Numbered from the stretch's first letter, positions 16,079 to 25,044 are shown. The stretch: 64,000 nt of DNA from JABDIP01 sp965237625 (GCA_965237625.1 CBDEGD010000020.1:61986-125985); one strand, 5' to 3'. The notes: generated by a model from the sequence alone, not told the origin. Program-made: numbers and translations.

Positions 16079-18319
16079 TCAGGTCTGAGCGAGATTGATG
16101 CCTTTGTAGAACCTCTGCCCCTTCTTCACATCGGTATCGTGTTGAACGGTTTTGAGGCCAGTGGTGGCAGCGCGGAGATCGCGCCCGAAGGTGGCTTTGG
16201 CAGTCGGTTTACGTCCCTGGCCGTCACACCATATCCGATATAGCTCGTATAACAGATCACAAGGCACCTCCGCATAAGGATCTACAACACAGCAATCTCG
16301 GATGAACGTGCTGATCGGGCTAGCAAGATCCTCCAATTCCTGCATGAGATCGCATGAAGACTTCGGCTGTTTGAAATGGCCTCGCTCCCTAAGCCTTTTC
16401 CATCCTTCAATCGACCAATTCAGAATGCCAGGTAATTCAGCGAGTAGCCGGTCTTTCAGGCCGAGATCTTCTTTTCCGTAAAAGCTTTTGGTCAGAGTGA
16501 GAAGGATCAGGCGCCCGGCCAACGCGCCACTAGCATCTGCAAACCTCGGGAGCTCATTGGTCAGCAGCAAGAAGCGGGTTGGCAGCTTACCTGTCCATGC
16601 ACCAATGTACTTCCGATCCACGGTTATGCTGTCTTCACCGCTTATCGATAATAGGCGCTCGCCAATCGCTGCTTGATCCGCTCGCACGCCGAGCCGGGCG
16701 TCCCCGATGATAGCGGCCTGCATGGCAATCAGGGGGGCGAGACCAAAGCGCTCAGCTAGGCTTGCCAGAGTTGGAGCACAGACATTGGATCGGCCGAGCA
16801 TCTCCGTTAAGACGTGGGCGATCGTTCCTTTACCTGAGCGCTTGGGACCTACGATCATGAAGATCTTCTGCTGGCTCGTGTCTACGGTTAGCAAATGCCC
16901 GAAGATTTCCTGCAGCGTGGCGATGCTTTCCTGGTCGTCTGGCCAAAGCTGGAACAGGAATCGTAGCCAGTTGGGCGGGAAGGCTCCGGCACCTGGCTTA
17001 TAATGGTAGTCCAAGGCGTTGAATGAGAAGAAGAGGGGGGTTGGCGGTTGCAACTCTAGTGTGGGCAGATGGAGTAACCCGTTGCTTAGTGCCACGAGTT
17101 CCTCGGCTGGATGGGTCATATCCGGTATGCGCTCGTCTGTGAGCCAACTAGGCACCGGCGTGCTGTTGGGCAAATTCGCGGCCGCGTGGAGCGCGTCCAC
17201 GACATCATTGACCTTTTTCATTGTGGGATCGAAGGCAATTAGCTTGCCGGAGCTAAGATCCCGCCGTAACGCGTTGCCCAAGAAATCATAAATCTCCGCC
17301 CGAATCGTCTTTCCGTCGGCTTTCTCATAACATCGGCCATTCCACCGGTAATACGCGCCGTCAAAATGGTAGAGGAGCGATAAGCCGTCTCGAGCATGCC
17401 GCTCCTCCAGAAAAGTTCGCGCAGTGGGACAAGGCGCACCGGGTTTCAAAATGAAGGGATCGGTATCGACAATTGCGGGAACCTCTCCTCTCCCCGCCCT
17501 CGGCTTAGCGAGCACCCCACCGCGTGCGTCGGTTGCGGCCTCCGAGCACCGGCTGCCAGATGTCGTTTCAAAGACCGGTGCCGCGTCGCAGAGGCGCAGG
17601 AACTCAGTACGGGTTCCACCAGCGGCGAGCCAGTCCGAGACGTCGCCCTTGGTCGTCAAACCGGGCAGTTCGACGATCTTAATCTGATCCGCGGTGCCGT
17701 CGAGGGTGGCGGCGACGGCTCGGGCGTGCTCAAGGCCGGGAGCGTCATTGTCCGGCAGGATGAAAAGATGTCTAGATTGAAAGTATCGATTGAAGTCATC
17801 TTGCCATTTGCCGGCACCACCAGGGTTGCAGGTTGCGATTAGGCCGAGTTCAGCAAGGCGGTCTGCATCTTTCTCGCCTTCGACGACGAAGACCGGATTA
17901 GCGCTGGCCTGCAAGATTTCGGGCAGGCGGTAGGGCACGCGTTGCAGGCCCTTCAAATTCCAGATCCATCCATTCTTGCCGTCTGGCCGGCGTTGGGAGA
18001 AGCCCTTGGGGCGATGGCGCACGACTTGGAACAGCAGTTCGCCGTCGGACCCTAGGTAGTCATAGGCCTCCTCGATGCGGCCATTGAATTTCCTGGTTCT
18101 CGGCGTAGGAACCGCGTCATTCAAAAGCCTGCGGGCTCTCAAGGTCTCTTCGACCGCCTCCTGACTGCACCCGGCATGGCAGTGCCATAGGATACGGCCT
18201 TCGCTCGTTTGGCTGATGGACAAGCTCGGATTATGGTCATCGTGGGCAGGACATGGCGCCATCCCATAGGAACCGTGCCAGCGCCCGCCCAGTGCGGCCA
18301 CTATTCTAGCGGCATCCAT
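16079..18319 (-). CDS. P4-type primase-helicase
   Basis: This 746-residue protein has, in order: a CHC2-like zinc-binding N-terminus (GMAPCPAHDDHNPSLS, WHCHAGCS, residues ~18-55); a Toprim-like domain (VFVVEGEKDADRLAELGL, then FILPDNDAPG, ~145-205); a D5_N-like middle; and an SF3-type helicase with Walker A GPKRSGKGT (~490) and downstream LLTNELPRFADASGAL. This is the phage/plasmid primase P4-family arrangement and would initiate replication of an excised element. It sits 50 bp after the AlpA-like gene on the same strand and belongs to the integrase module. No plasmid partition or conjugation genes are nearby. Confidence 0.9.
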   Translation of the reverse strand: MDAARIVAALGGRWHGSYGMAPCPAHDDHNPSLSISQTSEGRILWHCHAGCSQEAVEETLRARRLLNDAVPTPRTRKFNGRIEEAYDYLGSDGELLFQVVRHRPKGFSQRRPDGKNGWIWNLKGLQRVPYRLPEILQASANPVFVVEGEKDADRLAELGLIATCNPGGAGKWQDDFNRYFQSRHLFILPDNDAPGLEHARAVAATLDGTADQIKIVELPGLTTKGDVSDWLAAGGTRTEFLRLCDAAPVFETTSGSRCSEAATDARGGVLAKPRAGRGEVPAIVDTDPFILKPGAPCPTARTFLEERHARDGLSLLYHFDGAYYRWNGRCYEKADGKTIRAEIYDFLGNALRRDLSSGKLIAFDPTMKKVNDVVDALHAAANLPNSTPVPSWLTDERIPDMTHPAEELVALSNGLLHLPTLELQPPTPLFFSFNALDYHYKPGAGAFPPNWLRFLFQLWPDDQESIATLQEIFGHLLTVDTSQQKIFMIVGPKRSGKGTIAHVLTEMLGRSNVCAPTLASLAERFGLAPLIAMQAAIIGDARLGVRADQAAIGERLLSISGEDSITVDRKYIGAWTGKLPTRFLLLTNELPRFADASGALAGRLILLTLTKSFYGKEDLGLKDRLLAELPGILNWSIEGWKRLRERGHFKQPKSSCDLMQELEDLASPISTFIRDCCVVDPYAEVPCDLLYELYRIWCDGQGRKPTAKATFGRDLRAATTGLKTVQHDTDVKKGQRFYKGINLAQT

Positions 18320-18369
18320 TTTCGCTGTGCCAACTGGGTCGGCGATTGTGACGCATTTCGGGCTGACCG

Positions 18370-18648
18370 CTACCGGCCGCCGACCGACCTGCGGCCGCGG
18401 ATAATCCGTTCGGCGCCACGTTCCCGAGCCTCAAGCCACGTGCGAACGGCGTCAATGCGATAGAAAATTCGGTTGCCGAGGATCACATGCGGGGGCGCTT
18501 GGCGAAGGGCCCGGTCGCGCTGGCAGGTGCGAACACTGACGCCGCGCTGGCGAGCATATTCGACCTCGGTGATGTATCCTTCGAAGATTGAGGATCGAGG
18601 AGGCTTTGGCCTGTCTTGGCCCCCACCGGGATTATCGATTTCCGTCAT
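18370..18648 (-). CDS. AlpA-like helix-turn-helix regulator/excisionase
   Basis: This protein of about 92 residues has ITEVEYARQRGVSVRTCQRD (helix-turn-helix), then HVILGNRIFYRIDAVRTWLE, the standard pattern of MerR/AlpA-type excisionases that bind element ends and control integrase. ATG 18648 is chosen; a GTG four codons upstream is equally possible, as an AGG-type site stands before each. It lies directly upstream of the primase gene, the position such regulators occupy in P4-like satellites. Confidence 0.8.
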   Translation of the reverse strand: MTEIDNPGGGQDRPKPPRSSIFEGYITEVEYARQRGVSVRTCQRDRALRQAPPHVILGNRIFYRIDAVRTWLEARERGAERIIRGRRSVGGR

Positions 18649-18770
18649 CTGCTGCTGCACCTGTCATTTCCTGAGAATGCGCGAAACCGCACGCTTCGAG
18701 GTGACAGGTAGCGACTTTGGCGGGCCCGAAAAATAGGCCCAAAAATAAGCCACGTACGATAATTTCGGGC

Positions 18771-19514
18771 CTAGTCTAGCTGTGGAGATTTTTTCGACTT
18801 TTGTGCGCTATACGCGTCTCTTATGCGATTCTTGATCGTCTTTTGTGTGGTTTGCGGAGCACGAGGGTGGGTGTCCTTTAGCCATGTGACGAGTATCTCC
18901 GATTCCGCATTGAGGGCTGAGGCAGTCAGGTTTTCTTTGGCGCGCCGATCGAATTCTGCCTTAACAAGGTGCATGGAGCTGGGTCGGCCAGGGGCACCGG
19001 TAGAGGTCGGAGGCTCAGTTTGTCTTGATGCCTCCTTCTCCGACAGACCACCTCGTATGATCGAAATTAGGTCCGGAGAAAGCTGACTACTGTGAACCAG
19101 CCTGAGTCTTGTGTAATGTTTTTCCGCAAATCTAAGAGATTCATTCTTCCAATCAACGTCGCCTGCAAAATGCGCTGAAGGAACCACGACCTTTTGGCCG
19201 TCCAAAAAAGCCAGACAAACGTAAATCTGCTGCAGCAATCCTTCGATCGCGAGAATTTTAGCTTGATATACGATTTTGCCTTCTTCTTTCTGCAATAGCT
19301 CGAGCTTTGTTTTGGCAGCTGCGACTTCATCTCCAGTTCTCGCGGAGAGCAACTCGTTACCGGTGCGCTGTATTCGTGCTCGAAGCGCGGAGTAGAATTC
19401 GGGGAGCGGCACAGACTGACCAGGCATGTTGCCGCGCTCGCCCATTTCGCGAATCACATCGTGAATGATCTCACCGAACGGCAAGACTGTAACTTCGTCG
19501 AGCTTGCTGCTCAT
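18771..19514 (-). CDS. Unknown protein coupled to integrase
   Basis: This 247-residue soluble protein has a helical N-terminal half (FYSALRARIQRTGNELLSAR, TKLELLQKEEGKIVYQAKIL) and a basic C-terminal helix (TQKTIKNRIRDAYSAQKSKK) that could contact DNA. I recognise no family. Its ATG immediately follows the integrase TAA (TAAATG), so the two are translationally coupled. The position between integrase and the AlpA-like regulator suggests an element-specific accessory factor. Somewhat AT-richer codon use than the core genes fits an acquired element. Confidence 0.75.
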   Translation of the reverse strand: MSSKLDEVTVLPFGEIIHDVIREMGERGNMPGQSVPLPEFYSALRARIQRTGNELLSARTGDEVAAAKTKLELLQKEEGKIVYQAKILAIEGLLQQIYVCLAFLDGQKVVVPSAHFAGDVDWKNESLRFAEKHYTRLRLVHSSQLSPDLISIIRGGLSEKEASRQTEPPTSTGAPGRPSSMHLVKAEFDRRAKENLTASALNAESEILVTWLKDTHPRAPQTTQKTIKNRIRDAYSAQKSKKSPQLD

Positions 19515-20720
19515 TTACACCGTTGTTTGGTCATTGAAGCCAAGTCCCACGACAGGTTCATTTTCCGGAATTTCCCGCTGCTCTATGGCGGATCCTACCT
19601 GTTCCACTGCCTCGCGCAATGGCTCGTCATAGAGATGCGCGTAACGCGCAGTAGTTGTCACCTGAGTATGCCCGAGGAGGGCGCCGATTAGGGGGAGAGA
19701 TGCTCCCCGGCTGACCAGAATGGATGCGAAGGAATGCCGAAGATCATGGATACGGGCATCTTCCACAGCGGCCTTTCGGCATACACTCATCCAGGTCCTT
19801 TTGATGTCGGTCAGCGGCTGATCAGGAGTCTTGCCGGGGAATACATAAGGGCTGGTTTCGCGCTCCTTGATCTCAGTCAGCAACGCGAGGGCGGGGGCGG
19901 AGAGGGGAACGCGGTGCTCCCGGCGTTGCTTCGTGTGGGCAGAGGGCTTAACCCACGAACCTGCCTTGAGGTCGAACATTTCCCAGCGCGCGTTCAGGAC
20001 CTCGCCGCGCCGTGCCCCGGTGAGCATCAGCAAGCGAATCGCGTTCGCAGAGACTTGCTCCGGATGTTCCAAAAGAGCCGCAGATAAGCGAGCTAACTCC
20101 TGCAGGGAGAGGTAACGGTTGCGACTTTCTTCTGGATTCCGGCGAATTCCGGATGCTGGATTATCCATCCGCCATCCCCATCGAATGGCTAAGTTGAAGG
20201 CCTTGCGCAGGACTTCGATCGTTCGATTCGCTCGGATTGGCGTGCCTCGCTTAACCGTAATGCGCCGATGCAATTCTTCCACGTCGCTGTGAGTAACCTC
20301 GGTCGCCTTCATCGCGCCTAGTGCTGGAAGGATGATCTTTTCCCACATGCTCCGTTCGTCTGCCTGCGTCCGCGACCCCTTCATCGGCAGATGGTCCGCC
20401 CTATAGCGCTCCCATAGGTCCTTTAACGAAGGTGCCGCCGCCGCGGCATGGCGCTCGCCCATGGGATCGCCACCTCGGTCGACTTCACGCTTCATGGTTT
20501 TCGCTTCTTCCCGGGCGGCTGCAACTGTCCAATCCGGGTATGATCCTATGGTGATCCGGCGTTGTCTGCCGTTGGCACGGTAGTCGAGCACAAAGGCTTT
20601 GGCGCCACCTGCCGTGATCCGCAGGGCAAATCCTTTAATCTCAGTATCCCATATGAAACATTGCGCCCGTTTGGGCGGCCTAGCTTTGCGTACCAGCGAA
20701 TTAGTCAATCGTTCAGCCAT
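19515..20720 (-). CDS. P4-type tyrosine integrase
   Basis: This 401-residue protein has an N-terminal arm-binding DUF4102-like domain (LTNSLVRKARPPK, IKGFALRITAGGAKAFVLDY, ITIGSYPDWTVAAAREEA), a SAM-like core-binding domain (~100-190) and a catalytic domain. The catalytic domain shows Arg in LTGARRGEVLNARW, HDLRHSFAS, LLGHTQ and the tyrosine in TARYAHL; all catalytic residues (R, H-R, H, Y) are present. It would cut and rejoin DNA at a tRNA 3' end. The tRNA fragment at 20895-20939 lies 175 bp upstream of the gene, in the usual position for this class. Confidence 0.95.
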   Translation of the reverse strand: MAERLTNSLVRKARPPKRAQCFIWDTEIKGFALRITAGGAKAFVLDYRANGRQRRITIGSYPDWTVAAAREEAKTMKREVDRGGDPMGERHAAAAAPSLKDLWERYRADHLPMKGSRTQADERSMWEKIILPALGAMKATEVTHSDVEELHRRITVKRGTPIRANRTIEVLRKAFNLAIRWGWRMDNPASGIRRNPEESRNRYLSLQELARLSAALLEHPEQVSANAIRLLMLTGARRGEVLNARWEMFDLKAGSWVKPSAHTKQRREHRVPLSAPALALLTEIKERETSPYVFPGKTPDQPLTDIKRTWMSVCRKAAVEDARIHDLRHSFASILVSRGASLPLIGALLGHTQVTTTARYAHLYDEPLREAVEQVGSAIEQREIPENEPVVGLGFNDQTTV

Positions 20721-20894
20721 GGTCTTTGTGACCCATCAACATTATGTCAACACCCGATCTTGCAGTCGGTGTCGCCTGATTACGCCGATCGTCGCTCAGG
20801 GTCAAAGAATTTCACGATATATAATATGATGTTAGATCGAAAACTCCCCAAGATCACTATTCCTCAAGGCCTTGGAGCTATGGATAAAAACTGT

Positions 20895-20939
20895 CTCATA
20901 ACCTGAAGGTCGTAGGTTCAAATCCTACCCCCGCAACCA
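20895..20939 (+). other. Attachment site: 3' half of initiator tRNA(fMet)
   Basis: The sequence begins CTCATAACCTGAAGGTCGTA and ends CCCCCGCAACCA. It matches the anticodon loop (CAT), variable region, T-arm and acceptor 3' strand of bacterial initiator tRNA. The 5' half (expected TGCGGGGTGGAGCAG) is absent, so this is the duplicated 3' segment left by integration, not a working gene. The functional tRNA copy would lie to the left, possibly outside the window. Confidence 0.8.
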
Positions 20940-20967
20940 AATAATAAGTAAGCTATATCAGAATCTT

Positions 20968-20992
20968 AGCCCCGCCCCGGCGGGGCTTTCTT
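20968..20992 (+). terminator. Rho-independent terminator after tRNA fragment
   Basis: A 9-bp GC stem (AGCCCCGCC/GGCGGGGCT) with a tight loop is followed by TTTCTTCT. It lies 28 bp after the CCA end, as expected for the original tRNA terminator, marking 20940 onward as chromosomal flank. Confidence 0.75.
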
Positions 20993-21153
20993 CTGTCCGG
21001 GCGAGCTGACAAGCCGTGCTGCGGAAACCCGCACAATTCCTTGGGTTTCCATCCGTTGCCGGGAATTCCGTGCAACATCGATGCAACACGCGATCGCCTC
21101 TATGTTCGGCATCCGTTCGCTGCCGCGTTGATCAGAGGCAGGGCTGCCGCGTA

Positions 21154-21192
21154 CCCTGAATGTCGTAGGTTCAAATCCTGGGCCCGCAACCA
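21154..21192 (+). other. Second tRNA 3'-end fragment
   Basis: CCCTGAATGTCGTAGGTTCA followed by AATCCTGGGCCCGCAACCA differs from the 20895-20939 copy at only a few positions, and its last ~25 bases equal those at 4236-4260. It is another incomplete tRNA end in the same orientation, probably the scar of an earlier or later insertion at the same target. Confidence 0.65.
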
Positions 21193-21553
21193 CCTTAACC
21201 GAACAGAACTTTGGTGGAATACGAGATCAAAGTCGGCGAGATAACTGGGCTTGCTTCAGTCATGCCATCGCCCTACGCGGCACCTGCAATTTCGATTTCT
21301 GCTCACACGCCAAGAGGGGTCAACTTCGGTGACACAGGCTCACGGCCGAGTCTGACCCGAAGCAGAACCCTCGCCGCTCTGCTTAGCTCAAAGGCAACTG
21401 GTTGACGTTGATTACTAATTGTCCGCAGCTTGAAGATTGCGAAGAACCACTCAAGCCGAGATTGGTTGGAGACCGGTAGTCCCAACTAGCCAAAGTCTTT
21501 CTGAGTCACTGCAGAACCTAGTGTCGCAAGCATCTGTCGGGAGTTGTCGCATC

Positions 21554-22429
21554 ATGATTTTGATCACTGGAGCAACCGGCCAAGTCGGTCGCGAGGCGGT
21601 GAACGCCCTTGTGGCAGCCGGAGCTGCAGTCCGGGCGCTCGTGCGGAACCCCTCCGGCACCGCGGGACTCCGTGGCGTCCAAATTGTACAGGGCAGCTTC
21701 GACGACGACGCGTCGCTCTCCCGCGCATTCGAAGGAGTCGATGTGATGCTACTCGCGGGCAGGGACAGCCCGGACTCAGTATCTCAGCACCAGCGCGTGC
21801 TCGCGCAAGCCAGACGCGCCAATGTGCAGCATATCGTCAAATTGTCTGCTATCGGAGCTTCATCTGATTCTCCGATTGCGCTAATGCGCGATCACTACGC
21901 GATCGACGAGGAGGTCCGGGTCGGCCCAGTGAGCTGGACCCTTCTCAAGCCGCACCTCTATATGCAAAACCTATTACGCGCCGCAGATGCCATTCGGAGA
22001 GATGGGCGGCTTGCAGGCCCGATGGGACACAACCGCTTTCCCCTAGTGGACACCCGAGATGTAGCCGCCGCCGCAGCGGTCGTGCTCAGCAACCCCATAG
22101 CACACACTAGCCAAGCCTATGCGCTCACCGGGCCCGTCGCGCACAGCTACGACGAGGTTGCGACTGCGCTCTCCATTGTCGCTGACCGAGCCGTTGCGTA
22201 TGAACCAGTCTCGCCTAAAGCCTATGAAGCCCAGCTTCTAGAGGCGGGCATTCCAAGCTGGCGTGCGTTTGACCTCGCCCACATCGCGTCCGCCTACAGC
22301 CCGTCCGACAATGATGTCTCGCCCGATCTTCCGATGCTTCTCGGTCGTAGGCCACGATCGCTCTCCGAGCTCCTGCAAGATCACCGGGATTTCTTCACCG
22401 ATGCCGGCCCGCCCCCAACCAGCTATTAG
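21554..22429 (+). CDS. NmrA-like NAD(P)-binding oxidoreductase
   Basis: This 291-residue protein starts at ATG 21554. The Rossmann motif GATGQVGREA is at residues 5-14, followed by AAGAAVRALVRNPSG, KLSAIGAS, and DTRDVAAAAAVVL, the pattern of atypical SDRs of the NmrA/HSCARG/QorB group that bind NAD(P)H and reduce quinones or sense redox state. The catalytic Tyr-Lys pair of classical SDRs is not evident, as usual in this group. The frame is open further upstream, but the Rossmann motif fixes the start near here. It stands alone between tRNA-end fragments and an IS91 element. Confidence 0.8.
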   Translation: MILITGATGQVGREAVNALVAAGAAVRALVRNPSGTAGLRGVQIVQGSFDDDASLSRAFEGVDVMLLAGRDSPDSVSQHQRVLAQARRANVQHIVKLSAIGASSDSPIALMRDHYAIDEEVRVGPVSWTLLKPHLYMQNLLRAADAIRRDGRLAGPMGHNRFPLVDTRDVAAAAAVVLSNPIAHTSQAYALTGPVAHSYDEVATALSIVADRAVAYEPVSPKAYEAQLLEAGIPSWRAFDLAHIASAYSPSDNDVSPDLPMLLGRRPRSLSELLQDHRDFFTDAGPPPTSY

Positions 22430-22591
22430 CAAGACGAGGTGTCTCCTCCTGGCTATCCGCGCCCGATTGAATCGGTCCACTTGTTGGTCAGGAATGCGCC
22501 TCAGAGCGGACACTAAGGCTCGCATTGGCTGCTATGAGCCACAAGGCAGACTTGTCTGAAGCAGGCCGCGATGGACGGCTCGTGTTAAGGG

Positions 22592-22655
22592 TTGTCGGAC
22601 GCCTGCCGAAGGCGTGGCGTTGCGGCCTGAGCGGCGGTCGGCAGGCGTCGGACAA
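22592..22655. repeat. Hairpin-forming repeat downstream of IS91 transposase
   Basis: Arms 22592-22609 and 22638-22655 are inverted over 18 bp with one mismatch (TTGTCGGACGCCTGCCGA). It lies just past the transposase stop, where IS91-type elements keep their replication origin hairpin, so it may be the element's oriIS end. Confidence 0.55.
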
Positions 22656-22683
22656 GCCTCAGGGGAGGAAACCGCGGGCGGGC

Positions 22684-24147
22684 TCAGGCTCGGTGTTGCG
22701 GTCTTCCCGGTCTATGGGGATTTGACGGCGGCGGGCTGGCGGCTGGGCTTTGCGGGGTCTGCTGGGTCGGGAGGATCTGGCTGGCGCCGGCGCCGGCGGG
22801 ATGGGTTGGCGACGCGTTTGCGGCAGCGGTGGCGGGGATTGCCGGCGGCGCCACGGTCTTGCGGTGGCCTTGAGCCGAACGGCGCCATGGCCGGCGGCGG
22901 TCGGCATCCTTCGCGCGTCTTGCAGGGGTGAGTGTCATGAGCCCTTGCCCGGCGGCGGCGCGCGCGGCGGGTGTCCGGGCTCGCCCTTCGACAGGCTCAG
23001 GATGAGGGGTCTCGATGACGATCATGCGTCCGCCGCAGCTGTGGCAGGTCTGGGCGAAGGTCTGCAGCTCCTGGTCATCATCATCGGCGCCGGGTTCGTC
23101 TTGGCGCATCTCGACGGCGAGCAGCTGCCGGGCCCGCGCCAGGTTCCCGGCACGTCCGCCGTTGGCGAAGAGGCCGTAATATCGGATGCGGTGGAAGCCC
23201 GTGGGCAGGACGTGGACGAGGAAGCGGCGGATGAACTCGTCGGCCGCCAGGGTCATGACCTTGGCCCGGTCACGTCCTTTTGCCCGATAGTCCTTCCACT
23301 TGAAGGTGACGCCGTTGTGGTCGAAGGCGATGAGCCGGCTGTTCGAGATGGCGATCCTGTGGGTGTAGCGCGAGAGGTAGGCGAGCACCGCCTCGGGCCC
23401 GGCGAAGGGCCGCTTGGCGTAGACCACCCATTCGACCTTGCGCAAGGGGCGCAGGTGCCGCGCGAAGGCTTGCGCATCGGCCAGCGTCCGGTGATCGCCG
23501 AAGAACCTCAGGCCGCCGGCTTGGTGCGCCGCCATGAGCTTGTCCAGCACCAAGCGTCGGAACAGCCGCGAGAGCACGCGCACGGGCAGGAAGAAGCCCG
23601 GCCGGCAGGCGATCCAACTGCCGCCATCGGGTGAGAGGCCGCCGCCCGGCACGATACAGTGCAGGTGCGGGTGATGGGTCAGCGCCGAGCCCCAGCTGTG
23701 CAGCACGGCGGTGAGGCCGATGCGGGCGCCGAGATGCCTGGGGTCGGCGGCGATGGTGGTCAGGGTCTCCGCCGCGGCCTTGAATAGGATGGCGTAGATC
23801 TCGGTCTTGTTCTGGTAGGCGATGTCGGCGATCGGCGCCGGCAGGGTGAAGACCACGTGGTAGTAAGGCACCGGCAGCAGTTCGGCCTGGCGCGCGGCGA
23901 GCCAGTCCCTGGCGGCCGCCCCCTGACACTTCGGGCAATGGCGGTTGCGGCAGGAGTTGTAGGCGACCTGGATCTGGGCACAGTCCTGGCAGCGCGCCAC
24001 ATGACCGCCGAGCGCCGCCGTGCGGCAGCACTCGATGGCCGACATGACCTTGAGCTGGCCGAGGCTCAGATGCCCGGCCCGGGCCCGACGCCAGGCCGGC
24101 CCGTGGGCGCGGAAGATATCCGCGACCTCCAGCGATTGATGCGGCAT
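22684..24147 (-). CDS. IS91-family (Y2/HUH-type) transposase
   Basis: This 487-residue protein has an N-terminal zinc-binding region (RCQDCAQIQVAYNSCRNRHC, then PKCQG, residues ~53-77), HHPHLHCIVPGGG (HUH-like metal site, ~156) and AYLSRYTHRIAISN with the catalytic tyrosines (~255). This is the rolling-circle transposase of IS91/IS801 relatives. The last ~120 residues are Pro/Ala/Arg-rich and low in complexity. They include PHPEPVEG, the translation of the palindromic repeat (22983-23008) found elsewhere in the window, so the repeat inserted into or was captured by this gene. It follows the tyrosine recombinase by 12 bp. Confidence 0.9.
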   Translation of the reverse strand: MPHQSLEVADIFRAHGPAWRRARAGHLSLGQLKVMSAIECCRTAALGGHVARCQDCAQIQVAYNSCRNRHCPKCQGAAARDWLAARQAELLPVPYYHVVFTLPAPIADIAYQNKTEIYAILFKAAAETLTTIAADPRHLGARIGLTAVLHSWGSALTHHPHLHCIVPGGGLSPDGGSWIACRPGFFLPVRVLSRLFRRLVLDKLMAAHQAGGLRFFGDHRTLADAQAFARHLRPLRKVEWVVYAKRPFAGPEAVLAYLSRYTHRIAISNSRLIAFDHNGVTFKWKDYRAKGRDRAKVMTLAADEFIRRFLVHVLPTGFHRIRYYGLFANGGRAGNLARARQLLAVEMRQDEPGADDDDQELQTFAQTCHSCGGRMIVIETPHPEPVEGRARTPAARAAAGQGLMTLTPARRAKDADRRRPWRRSAQGHRKTVAPPAIPATAAANASPTHPAGAGASQILPTQQTPQSPAASPPPSNPHRPGRPQHRA

Positions 24148-24159
24148 GGCGCCGCCGGG

Positions 24160-25044
24160 TCAGGCGGGCGGCGGTAGTCCTGGGCTGAGATGCTCCAGCG
24201 GGCTCTTGACCGCACGCAGGGTGGTGGCTGCGACCTGGCTGTAGCGGGCGGTGGTGTCGAGCTTCTTGTGCCCCAGCAGCACTTGGATCACGCGGATGTC
24301 CACCTTCTGCTCCAGCAGGTGGGTGGCGAAGCAGTGCCTCAAGCTGTGCAGCGAGACCCGCTTGTCGATCCCGGCGGCCTCCCTGGCACCATGAAAGGCG
24401 CGGTTCAGCTGCCGGGTGGTCAGCGGGTTGACCGGGTTCTGACCGGGAAACAGCCAGCCCGCCGGCAGCATCACGCCGCGTTCGCGTGCCGCCCGCCACC
24501 AGGCGCGCAGAAGCTCCAGCAGCGAGTCCGACAGCATGGCGTAGCGGTCCTTGCGACCCTTGCCCTGCTCGACCCGAATGACCATGCGCTCGCTGTCGAT
24601 GTCCGGGACCCTGAGCGAGACCACCTCCGAGGCCCTGAGCCCGGCGCCGTAGGACAGGCTGAGTGCGGCGCGGTACTTCAGACCCGGTGCCGCGTCCAAG
24701 AGCCGCGTCACCTCCTCAGGACTGAGCACCACCGGCAGCCGACGGGGCGTGCGCACCGTCGTCATGCCGACCTCGGCATCGCTCCGGCCCAGGGTCACGC
24801 CGAACAAGAAGCGCAAGGCCGAGACCGCCGCGTTCATGGTCGTCGCCGAAGCCCCCTCGGATCTCATGTGAAGTTGGAAGCGCCGCAGATCCTCGGCCGT
24901 CGCCTGGTCCGGCGAGCGGGCCAGAAAGACCGTGAATCTCCTGACCGCCGTGATGTATCCTCGCTGGGTGCAAGCGGTGAAACCACGGACCGTCATGTCC
25001 TCGATCATGCGCCGGCGCAACGGGCTGATGGATGTGTCCGTCAT
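24160..25044 (-). CDS. Tyrosine recombinase partner of IS91 element
   Basis: This 294-residue protein has a SAM-like N-domain (MIEDMTVRGFTACTQRGYIT, AVRRFTVFLARSP) and a catalytic domain with Arg in SYGAGLRASEVVSLR, HSLRHCFATHLLE, LLGHKKLDTTARYSQV; the R, H-R, H and Y residues are all present. XerD-like recombinases are regularly paired with IS91-type transposases in one operon. Its ATG is at 25044. The pair would move as a unit. Confidence 0.9.
   Translation of the reverse strand: MTDTSISPLRRRMIEDMTVRGFTACTQRGYITAVRRFTVFLARSPDQATAEDLRRFQLHMRSEGASATTMNAAVSALRFLFGVTLGRSDAEVGMTTVRTPRRLPVVLSPEEVTRLLDAAPGLKYRAALSLSYGAGLRASEVVSLRVPDIDSERMVIRVEQGKGRKDRYAMLSDSLLELLRAWWRAARERGVMLPAGWLFPGQNPVNPLTTRQLNRAFHGAREAAGIDKRVSLHSLRHCFATHLLEQKVDIRVIQVLLGHKKLDTTARYSQVAATTLRAVKSPLEHLSPGLPPPA

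Larger units (their letters stand above)
4261..20939. mobile_element. Putative integrated element with integrase, primase and cargo
   Basis: The right end is well supported: a tyrosine integrase gene lies next to a 45-base initiator-tRNA 3' half (20895-20939), followed by a rho-independent terminator of the sort expected after the original tRNA. Integrase, unknown gene, AlpA-like regulator and P4-type primase follow leftward on the minus strand. No capsid, tail or portal genes are present, so it would be a satellite-like or integrative element rather than a full prophage. The left limit at 4260 is an inference from the second tRNA-end fragment. Genes at 4.6-6.8 kb may be older passengers or lie outside the element. 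Confidence 0.45.

Noticed and set aside
4261..20939. Complete prophage
   Set aside because: No capsid, portal, terminase, tail or lysis genes are present; only integration and replication genes are found.
20966..21193. Minus-strand frame beginning VAGPGFEPTTF
   Set aside because: It is the antisense reading of the tRNA 3'-end fragment, not a gene.
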